NCBI GenBank assembly: GCA_017442265.1
Contig: JAFSAC010000035.1
Span: 1-47,267, forward strand
Direction: 5' to 3'
Source: Clostridia bacterium
Lineage (GTDB): Bacteria; Bacillota; Clostridia; Oscillospirales; Acutalibacteraceae
DNA length: 47,267 bases
Position 1 is the first letter of the stretch, and the number at the start of each line of letters is the position of its first letter. Positions 40,753 to 47,267 of the stretch are shown in pieces. The position numbers and the translations under genes are program-made. The notes below the pieces were generated by a model. The model made no database searches. It was given only the letters and a program-made list of their open reading frames with translations, and had not been told where the DNA came from.

Positions 40753-41802
40753 TTAAGCGGCGGGCTGGGTGGTATCGGTCAGCTCGGCCGGAAATATGGC
40801 GCTGTCAAAGCACACGTCAAACAGCCCGATCGCATCCTCAAACCGTCCGGTATTGGAGGAGGAACCGGCCAAAACGGTCATCAGTTTTACGCCGTTATAT
40901 TCGGCGGTGGCGGCAAGACAGTAACCGGCTTTGTCGGTATGCCCGGTTTTCAGTCCGGTCGCGTATTCGTAGTGCAGACGGTTGTCCGACCGCAGCAGGT
41001 AGTTGGTGTTATACCAGGTCGCTCCCGTTTCGCCGGACAGGAAGGTGCGGGTCACCTTTTCTTCGCTGGCGGCTTTGGCAATGAGCGGTTGGGCGTACGC
41101 CGCTTTGGCAATCTTCAGCATATCGGCGGCGGTGGTGTAATGGTTGTCCGAATGGATGCCGTCGGGGTTGGCAAAATGGGATTTGACCGCGCCGAGTGCG
41201 GTGGCTTTTTCATTCATTTTATCGCAGAACCGCCGGATCGCCTCCCGGGTCGGCAAGGACTCGTCCCCGGCGAGAATGCGTCCTACATTCGCCGCCGCGG
41301 TATAGGCGGCATCGTTGCCGGAGGGGAGTAGTAGCGCTTCGATCAGTGTTTGCAGGTCCAGTCGGTTGCCGATCCGCAGGCGGGCCACGCTGGATTCTGG
41401 GTCAATCAGCCGGATCTCGTCTCCCACCGTAAACACGGTGTCTGCCGGTACGCTTTCAATGGTCACGAGAGCGGTGAGCAGTTTGGTCATACTGGCAGGG
41501 TAACAGCGCTCCTCTGCATTCTTGCCGTACAACTGCTTGTCCGAGGTGAGATCGTACAGCACGATGTAAGAGGAAGCGGTATTCTGATCCACAAAGCTCT
41601 GCGGTAGCGGCATCGACACCACCGGCAGGGTTACTTGCGGCTGGTCCGGGGGAGGGGTATCCTCTCCCGGCTTTTCTTCCGTATGGCAGGAGCGAAGCAA
41701 AATCACCCCTAAAAGCAACAGGATCAGCGCCGCGATCCCGATCAACACCAAACGGTTATGACGGCGCCGGCGCCGGCGGGCATTATAAACAGGTTTTCCC
41801 AT
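40753..41802 (-). CDS. D-alanyl-D-alanine carboxypeptidase (PBP5-like, S11)
   Basis: 349 residues. Basic N-terminus, membrane anchor (about 17-36), acidic/Pro-rich linker, then the S11 domain with SxxK (S104-MT-K107), SGN (161-163) and KTGHT (285-289). It trims the terminal D-Ala of peptidoglycan stem peptides outside the cell. Unlike PBP5, it is held by an N-terminal helix and lacks the C-terminal amphipathic anchor. ATG 41802 after AGAGGATG. It lies between the ABC-F gene and spoIID, all on the minus strand. Confidence 0.93.
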   Translation of the reverse strand: MGKPVYNARRRRRRHNRLVLIGIAALILLLLGVILLRSCHTEEKPGEDTPPPDQPQVTLPVVSMPLPQSFVDQNTASSYIVLYDLTSDKQLYGKNAEERCYPASMTKLLTALVTIESVPADTVFTVGDEIRLIDPESSVARLRIGNRLDLQTLIEALLLPSGNDAAYTAAANVGRILAGDESLPTREAIRRFCDKMNEKATALGAVKSHFANPDGIHSDNHYTTAADMLKIAKAAYAQPLIAKAASEEKVTRTFLSGETGATWYNTNYLLRSDNRLHYEYATGLKTGHTDKAGYCLAATAEYNGVKLMTVLAGSSSNTGRFEDAIGLFDVCFDSAIFPAELTDTTQPAA

Positions 41803-41890
41803 GGCGGTTCATCCTCTATAACAAAATTTGTATAACTTCTATATTATAGACGAAAACGCCGGGAAAGAAAAGGGGTTTTTCAAAAGTTTT

Positions 41891-42862
41891 TTAAGCGACG
41901 GTGGTCCCCGGGTAATAGTGGGCGAGAATTTCCCGGTAGGTAGCGCCGAGAGAGGCCATATATTTCGCTCCCGCCTGGCTCAACCCTACGTTGTGTCCGT
42001 AGCCGTGTACCGTGAAGTGGAATGTATCCTCTTGATATTTCACTGTAAAACAAGCCGAACGCAGAGAAAGGGCGGTACGAACGGCGGGACCGGTAAAATC
42101 GGTGCCGCACACGGTAATTGATTTGACAAACCCGCTGTCGGTTGTCTGCGGATTTTGAAACCAGATAGCGGGGTCGTCGGTGGGGGTGAAGGCGGCGTTA
42201 GACCCTTTGAGTGCCGCTGACACCTCGTCCGGGGTGAGGGTAACGGCGGTTTCGTAGCCGTCGGCAGAAAGATCACCGCCGCTATCCACCGGCTTTAGGT
42301 AGGGGTAGTTGCCGCCCCAGACGGTGGTGGCATCCTCGGTGAGTCCGGCGCTGATTGCGTGGTAACAGGCGGTGATCGGTTCGCCGTCAAACAGCACCCG
42401 CTCCCCCTTCACCGAGCGCACCGTCTCCTGAAGAACCCCATACCATTTGTCAAACTGATCCCCGAACCGCTCCTTCATACCGGCTTTGGTGCCGGTGGTG
42501 AAAAGGGTGTCCGGGACGTTTGAAAACACCCCGTCGGGAGCGGCGGCGCGCTGACGGCAGTAATAGGTGTACGCCGCCACCGCTTGCGCCTTGAGTGCTT
42601 CGGCCGGGGAGGAGGGTGCCATTTCGCAGGACAAAACCCCGATCAGAAATTCCTCCTCCGACAGGGTCAGCACCTCCCCGGTTTTTTCGTTTTTTACCTT
42701 AAAAACCGGATCTGAAGCAGGTCGGCTTTCGGTGGGCGAGGAGGAGGGGGCCGGAGTGTCGGTTTTCGGGGTTGTCCCCTCGACCGAGCCCGACAGGGCC
42801 AACAGCGGGGCTAACAGCACCACCGTAAGGGATAGGGCGGCGATCATCAGATATCCTTTCAT
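41891..42862 (-). CDS. spoIID: Stage II sporulation protein D (lytic transglycosylase)
   Basis: 323 residues from ATG 42860-42862 after AAGAGGTGAG. N-terminal membrane segment (about 4-25), Ser/Thr/Pro linker, then the SpoIID domain: FLIGVLSCEMAPSSPAEALKAQAVAAYTYY holds the catalytic Glu, and HGYGHNVGLSQAGAKYMASLGATYREILAHYYPGT the conserved C-terminal end, split here at residues about 285-318. Degrades peptidoglycan during engulfment. Suggests an endospore-forming lineage, although relatives (LytB) exist in non-spore-formers. No clear sigma-E promoter could be pinned in the AT-rich 42863-43000 region. Confidence 0.9.
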   Translation of the reverse strand: MKGYLMIAALSLTVVLLAPLLALSGSVEGTTPKTDTPAPSSSPTESRPASDPVFKVKNEKTGEVLTLSEEEFLIGVLSCEMAPSSPAEALKAQAVAAYTYYCRQRAAAPDGVFSNVPDTLFTTGTKAGMKERFGDQFDKWYGVLQETVRSVKGERVLFDGEPITACYHAISAGLTEDATTVWGGNYPYLKPVDSGGDLSADGYETAVTLTPDEVSAALKGSNAAFTPTDDPAIWFQNPQTTDSGFVKSITVCGTDFTGPAVRTALSLRSACFTVKYQEDTFHFTVHGYGHNVGLSQAGAKYMASLGATYREILAHYYPGTTVA

Positions 42863-43006
42863 ATTCTCACCTCTTATTTGCATTTCTTTTGTGTTTTTTA
42901 TTCATATTTTAGTAATAAAATGAGTAATTTTGATGAATTTTGGAGTAAAATGAAATTCTAAATGAAGAAAACTGCATTTTTATACAAGGATATTTATGGG
43001 AAAAAC

Positions 43007-43040
43007 TTGACTTGACCGGGGAAATGGGCTATACTATAAA
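43007..43040 (+). promoter_or_regulatory. Two overlapping sigma-A promoters of the citrate synthase gene
   Basis: TTGACT (43007-43012)-17-TATACT (43030-43035) and TTGACC (43012-43017)-17-TATAAA (43035-43040), shifted by 5 bp. Confidence 0.75.
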
Positions 43041-43119
43041 ATAGAGAATTTTTTAGTAATAATTTCCGGGTACAAATCCCGGAAATTAAGTGTTATGTAC
43101 AAAGGTTGCGTGCAGTATC

Positions 43120-44484
43120 ATGGAGAAAGAAAATCTGAAATTTTCCGAGTCGACCTTGTCCAGTTTATGCAACGACTTACGGGAAAATAACCGGATCACC
43201 CCGGAAAAATTCATAAAATATCACGTCAAGCGCGGACTTCGCAACGAGGACGGCACCGGTGTTATGGCCGGCCTTACCGAAATCTGCAACGTGCACGGTT
43301 ACGTCCTGAACGAGGGCGAGCGTTCCCCTGTACCGGGACAGCTCACCTACCGGGGGTATGACGTGGCGGCGCTGGTTCGCGGGGCGCAGCAGGAAAAGCG
43401 GTTTGGATATGAGGAGATCGCCTGGCTGTTGCTGTTTGGGCGGCTGCCCAGTGCGGGGCAACTGAAGGATTTTACCGAGATGCTTGCCTCTTGCCGTGAG
43501 CTGCCGGAGAATTTTACCGAAAATATGTTGGTGCGGATGCCCTCCCCGAACATTATGAATCAGATGAGCCGGGCGGTGCTGGCGCTGTATGCCGAGGATG
43601 AAAATCCGGACGATCTGAGCGATGAAAACGTACTGCGGCAAACGGTGGACCTGCTGGCGAAATTGCCGCAGATCATGGCGCACGCTTATCAGGTGAAGCG
43701 CCGCTATTACGATAACGAAAGTATGGTGCTACATCCCAACCGCCCCGGTCTTTCCACTGCGGAGAGTATTCTGCGCAGTATCCGGGCAGACGGAAAGTAT
43801 ACCGAGGAAGAGGCGCGGGTGCTGGACCTGTGTCTGATGCTGCACGCCGAACACGGTGGCGGTAACAACTCCACCTTCACCACCCGGGTGCTGTCCTCCT
43901 CCGGTACCGACACCTATTCGGCAATCGCCGCCGCGATCGGGTCGCTCAAAGGACACCGTCACGGCGGGGCGAATATCAAGGTTATGGAGATGCTGGAGCA
44001 TTGTAAAGCCGGCATTCGCGACTGGACGGATGAGGACGAGGTGGCATCCTTCGTAGAAAAACTGCTCCGGCGGGAGGCCGGCGACCGGTCGGGTCTGGTG
44101 TACGGTATGGGTCATGCGGTGTACACCCTGTCCGATCCGCGTGCCACCATTTTAAAGAGCTTTGCGTATGACCTGACCGAAAAACGCGGGTACGGCGACG
44201 AGTTCCGTCTGGCCGAAGCGATCGAGCGGGTGACCCCGCGCGTCTTTGAAAAGGTGCGCGGCATGGAAAAACCGCTGTGCGCTAACGTGGATATGTATTC
44301 CGGATTGGTGTATAAGTCGCTTGGGATCGATCAGGACCTGTTTACCCCGCTGTTTGCGGTAGCGCGTATGGTCGGCTGGTGTGCCCACCGTATGGAGGAG
44401 ATCCGTACCGGTGGACGGATCATCCGTCCCGCGTATAAGGCGATTGCCGGTGAAAAGCCGTACGTGTGGCTGGCCGATCGCTGA
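43120..44484 (+). CDS. gltA: Citrate synthase (citrate/2-methylcitrate synthase family)
   Basis: Joins acetyl-CoA and oxaloacetate. 454 residues from ATG 43120; a GTG at 43090 in the same frame is possible, and neither has a strong ribosome site (AAAGG at 43101 is distant). Active-site landmarks: LHAEHGGGNNSTFTTRV (His), LKGHRHGGANIKVMEML (His), GMGHAVYTLSDPRATIL, VDMYSGLVYKSLGI (Asp) and the final RIIRPAYKA. The long N-terminal part is typical of clostridial type enzymes. It precedes a membrane protein gene by 19 bp. Confidence 0.92.
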   Translation: MEKENLKFSESTLSSLCNDLRENNRITPEKFIKYHVKRGLRNEDGTGVMAGLTEICNVHGYVLNEGERSPVPGQLTYRGYDVAALVRGAQQEKRFGYEEIAWLLLFGRLPSAGQLKDFTEMLASCRELPENFTENMLVRMPSPNIMNQMSRAVLALYAEDENPDDLSDENVLRQTVDLLAKLPQIMAHAYQVKRRYYDNESMVLHPNRPGLSTAESILRSIRADGKYTEEEARVLDLCLMLHAEHGGGNNSTFTTRVLSSSGTDTYSAIAAAIGSLKGHRHGGANIKVMEMLEHCKAGIRDWTDEDEVASFVEKLLRREAGDRSGLVYGMGHAVYTLSDPRATILKSFAYDLTEKRGYGDEFRLAEAIERVTPRVFEKVRGMEKPLCANVDMYSGLVYKSLGIDQDLFTPLFAVARMVGWCAHRMEEIRTGGRIIRPAYKAIAGEKPYVWLADR

Positions 44485-44503
44485 CACGGAGGAGGAGAAG
44501 CTG

Positions 44504-45394
44504 ATGCAAAAGCAATCCAAAATGAAACTGGCCCTGCGGATCACCCTCGTTATGACGGTGGTATCGGTAGTGCTGCGGGTGCTGTTGGTGCCGGGTGTAC
44601 AGGATGCGGCCGGCCCGTTCCGTTTGACCTATCTGGCGGTGGCGATAATGGCGCTTGCTTTGATAGGGGTGCTGGTGCTGGTCATTCTGGGACGCAGAGA
44701 AATGGCGGAATTGCCGGCGGTGAAAGGACGGTGGCTGTTGCCGATCGCCGCCCTAATGATGCTGGTTGGCGTATGCGTGCTGGTAAGTTCGGCAGTGGAT
44801 CTGTACAATTGGACCGCATACGGGATTGCGCCTCCGCCGACCAAGGCGGTGATCAGCGGTGTGGATCGGTTGCTCCTGTTTGCTACCCTCATTTTTGGGG
44901 TGCTGGCCGGTATTTATCTGATTCGACTGGGGCTGTCCTGGTTCCGCGGAAATGAGGAACAGCGCGGCACCATGAAAATTTGGGCGCTGATGCCGACCGC
45001 TTGGATCTGGATGCGGCTGGCTCGGTATGAGATCTCTTATTCCAGTGCGGTGGATATTTACGAGGGATTTTACGATTTTGCGATGCTGTTGTTGATGCTG
45101 TTGTTCTTGTTTGCTTTGGCGCGGTTGCAGGCATCGGTCGGGAAGGCCGGTCCTGCGCGGACGGCGTTTTTTGCGCTTGGGACTGCGCTTATGGCGTTGT
45201 CCGGTCCGCTGACCCGGGTGGTGTTTTATCTCCTGGGGGAAGGGGACGCTTACCGTGCCGGACAGTTGGCGGGGATCGCGGATTTTGCCGTCGGCCTGCT
45301 TGCGGCGGCGCTTGCTGCTTACTGGATCGTGAATGCGAGACCGGTTCAGCCGGATGATCCCTCGCAGGAGTTATTCTCTGCTGATGAGGAATAA
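44504..45394 (+). CDS. Multi-pass membrane protein of unknown function
   Basis: 296 residues from ATG 44504, close after GGAGGAGGAG. Eight or so membrane helices with short loops (LVMTVVSVVLRVLLVPG, YLAVAIMALALIGVLVLVILG, ...). No transport signature recognised. Linked to citrate synthase by position. Its last 49 bp overlap the convergent gene at 45346-46044. Confidence 0.82.
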   Translation: MQKQSKMKLALRITLVMTVVSVVLRVLLVPGVQDAAGPFRLTYLAVAIMALALIGVLVLVILGRREMAELPAVKGRWLLPIAALMMLVGVCVLVSSAVDLYNWTAYGIAPPPTKAVISGVDRLLLFATLIFGVLAGIYLIRLGLSWFRGNEEQRGTMKIWALMPTAWIWMRLARYEISYSSAVDIYEGFYDFAMLLLMLLFLFALARLQASVGKAGPARTAFFALGTALMALSGPLTRVVFYLLGEGDAYRAGQLAGIADFAVGLLAAALAAYWIVNARPVQPDDPSQELFSADEE

Positions 45395-46044
45395 AAAGCC
45401 AATCGGACAACCGAAAACGGATTTTTAACCAGTCCGTCGATCCCGGGGGAATGCCACCGGAGGTCGGCGGACGGTTTTATTGTGGGGATAAACTCAAGCC
45501 CGACCGTGTGATCGCTCAATAGCAGTCGTCCGCCGTGCAGGGTCGCAATGCTTTGGCAAAGGGGAAAATTTTGATCGGGATTTAGCGGCCGCTCGGCGGT
45601 GACGGTGAGCCGAAACCGGGAGCGGGTAACGGTGACCGAAACAGCAGCGGTGTTGCCGGGGGACCGAGCGGCGCACAGCAGGGATACGATCCCAAATTGA
45701 AGCAGGCGGGGAAACACCGCCGCTATAGTGGGGACACCGATGACCGACAGGGAAAGGGCCACTCCCCGTTCTCGGAGCAGTATGCCGGCGGCGGTCAGCA
45801 GGTCGCGGCACAGCGAGATAAGCTCTGCTTGACAGTAAGGGGCGGCGTGGTCGGATAACAGCCGGTGACAGTTTTGCCGCATACACATCGTTTCGGTATC
45901 GATCAGCGCCTGTATGCCTTGCTTATACAGCCATGTTTCGGTGGGTGGAACGGTTAAAAACAGGGTCGCCAGCAGTTCACGGCGCACCCCTTCGTTTTGT
46001 TCCATAATCCCGGTAAGCCGGGGAGTTTCATACGGTTTTTGCAT
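45346..46044 (-). CDS. Uncharacterised protein, remotely histidine-kinase-like
   Basis: 232 residues from ATG 46044 after AAAGGAAA. The N-terminal half is helical (ELLATLFLTVPPTETWLYKQG, DTETMCMRQNCHRLLSDHAAPYC), the C-terminal half alternates beta strands and helices (ALSLSVIGVPTIAAVFPRLLQF, SVTVTRSRFRLTVTAERPLN, FPLCQSIATLHGGRLLL). The order resembles a DHp plus GHKL ATPase pair, but no N, G1 or G2 box is visible, so catalysis is doubtful. No membrane segment. It overlaps the convergent membrane-protein gene by 49 bp. Confidence 0.65.
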   Translation of the reverse strand: MQKPYETPRLTGIMEQNEGVRRELLATLFLTVPPTETWLYKQGIQALIDTETMCMRQNCHRLLSDHAAPYCQAELISLCRDLLTAAGILLRERGVALSLSVIGVPTIAAVFPRLLQFGIVSLLCAARSPGNTAAVSVTVTRSRFRLTVTAERPLNPDQNFPLCQSIATLHGGRLLLSDHTVGLEFIPTIKPSADLRWHSPGIDGLVKNPFSVVRLAFYSSSAENNSCEGSSG

Positions 46045-46173
46045 AGTATTTCCTTTTTTCACAGAGGGTTTGTGCAACATTTGAAAAATGAGGGAGCAAC
46101 CGATTGAATTTTCAACCGATTTTGTTCAACCTCACAAATTTAAAAATTGACGGTTAAAAAAATCACAAAGATA

Positions 46174-46202
46174 TTGCATTTTGGGAAAAAATAGAATAAA
46201 AT
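46174..46202 (+). promoter_or_regulatory. Sigma-A promoter of gapA
   Basis: TTGCAT (46174-46179), 17 bp, TAAAAT (46197-46202). A weaker TTGACG-17-GATATT pair begins at 46147. Confidence 0.7.
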
Positions 46203-46235
46203 AATAAACAGAAAAATAATTGGAGGTAATTTATC

Positions 46236-47255
46236 ATGGCAGTTAAAGTAGCAATCAATGGTTTTGGCCGTATCGGCCGTCTTGCGTTCCGTCAGATGTT
46301 CGGAGCGGAAGGTTACGAAGTGGTCGCGATCAACGATCTGACCAGCCCGAAGATGCTGGCGCATCTGCTCAAATATGATACCGCTCAGGGTCGTTATGAC
46401 GGTCATACCGTCGTGGCGGACGATGAGGCGGGCACCATTACCGTGGACGGCAAGGTGCTGAAAATTTATGCTGAAAAGAACGCGGCGGATCTGCCGTGGG
46501 GCGAGATCGGCGTAGACGTCGTGCTGGAATGCACCGGCTTCTACTGCTCCAAAGAGAAGTCCCAGGCGCACATCGACGCCGGCGCGAAGAAGGTTGTTAT
46601 TTCCGCTCCTGCGGGCAACGACCTCAAAACCATCGTGTACTCGGTTAACGAGGACACCCTAACTGCGGATGACACCATCATTTCCGCGGCTTCCTGCACC
46701 ACCAACTGCTTGGCTCCGATGGCCAAGACCCTGAACGATTATGCCGCTATCCAGAGCGGTATCATGACCACCGTGCATGCCTACACCGGCGATCAGATGA
46801 TCCTGGACGGCCCGCATCGCAAGGGTGATCTCCGCCGTGCCCGTGCCGGCGCGCAGAACATCGTTCCGAACTCCACCGGCGCTGCGAAGGCGATCGGTCT
46901 GGTTATTCCGGAACTCAACGGCAAGCTGATCGGTTCCGCTCAGCGTGTGCCCACCTGCACCGGCTCCACCACCATTCTGGTGGCGGTTGTCAAGGGCAAG
47001 GACGTGACCGTTGACGGCATCAACGCGGCGATGAAGGCGGCGGCTTCCGAGTCCTTCGGCTACAACGAGGACCCGATCGTTTCCTCCGACGTGATCGGTA
47101 TGCGTTACGGCTCCCTGTTCGATGCTACCCAGACCATGGTGGCGAAGATCGACGAAGACACCTATCAGGTGCAGGTCGTGTCCTGGTACGACAACGAGAA
47201 CTCTTACACCTCTCAGATGGTTCGCACAATCAAGTACTTCGCCGAACTGAACTAA
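46236..47255 (+). CDS. gapA: Glyceraldehyde-3-phosphate dehydrogenase, type I
   Basis: 339 residues. NAD-binding [14 protein letters not shown] with Asp34 (INDL), active-site Cys154 in [51 protein letters not shown], and the end [20 protein letters not shown]. Oxidises G3P to 1,3-bisphosphoglycerate in glycolysis. Strong GGAGGT site 8 nt before ATG. Complete; only 12 bp remain in the window after it. Confidence 0.97.
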   Translation: MAVKVAINGFGRIGRLAFRQMFGAEGYEVVAINDLTSPKMLAHLLKYDTAQGRYDGHTVVADDEAGTITVDGKVLKIYAEKNAADLPWGEIGVDVVLECTGFYCSKEKSQAHIDAGAKKVVISAPAGNDLKTIVYSVNEDTLTADDTIISAASCTTNCLAPMAKTLNDYAAIQSGIMTTVHAYTGDQMILDGPHRKGDLRRARAGAQNIVPNSTGAAKAIGLVIPELNGKLIGSAQRVPTCTGSTTILVAVVKGKDVTVDGINAAMKAAASESFGYNEDPIVSSDVIGMRYGSLFDATQTMVAKIDEDTYQVQVVSWYDNENSYTSQMVRTIKYFAELN

Positions 47256-47267
47256 TTCAATTCGCAA

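Overview
The window reads as a chromosome segment of a Gram-positive, probably uncultured gut member of the Clostridia (Oscillospirales-like). This is an inference from several observations: a SpoIID sporulation protein, families typical of Clostridia (DUF4830, DUF6809, TnpV), an MsmX/UgpC-type ATPase, strong Shine-Dalgarno sites, many intrinsic terminators, and sigma-A promoters with 17-bp spacers. The housekeeping parts are GC-rich. The stretch from about 25.9 to 35.5 kb is partly much more AT-rich.

Layout. 0-4.5 kb (minus): partial sugar-ABC ATPase, then an ispD-asnB operon and a DUF4830-RsuA pair. 4.5-8.2 kb (plus): sugar-phosphate isomerase, rpsO and pnp, with structured RNA before rpsO and between rpsO and pnp. 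8.3-10.2 kb: three small membrane proteins, two of them paralogues sharing a C-terminal motif. 10.5-23.7 kb: a large carbohydrate-uptake locus with two solute-binding proteins, two pairs of permeases, an NHL/YIP1 membrane protein and a DUF5696 protein. It has no ATPase, so the MsmX-like ATPase at the left edge is a candidate to energise it. 23.7-25.7 kb (minus): KDPG aldolase with an extra C-terminal domain, and a C39-like secreted protease.

25.8-35.7 kb is an accessory island. It starts with what looks like a degraded tRNA-Ala fragment and ends at an intact tRNA-Ala(GGC). Inside are a divergent pair (an unknown protein and an AAA15-type ATPase) with a possible small-RNA cassette between them, DUF6809 and TnpV (mobile-element marker), a nicotinamidase-like hydrolase, an isoprenylcysteine methyltransferase-like membrane protein, a P-loop kinase stub, and four orphan genes. 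Those four share a promoter element; three of them also share a hairpin at their 3' ends.

35.8-47.3 kb returns to core genes: NUDIX hydrolase, CDF metal transporter, mgtE, an ABC-F ATPase split by a frameshift, a D,D-carboxypeptidase, spoIID, citrate synthase, two orphan proteins and GAPDH.

The most interesting signal is ahead of mgtE. A 27-residue leader ORF beginning Met-Asp-Pro-Ser-Gly-Glu-Pro contains a 7-nt segment that can pair with the left arm of an intrinsic terminator, and that terminator's right arm holds the mgtE ribosome-binding site. The logic resembles the mgtL/corL leader peptides of enterobacteria, but in a Gram-positive and on mgtE, where one would expect an M-box riboswitch.
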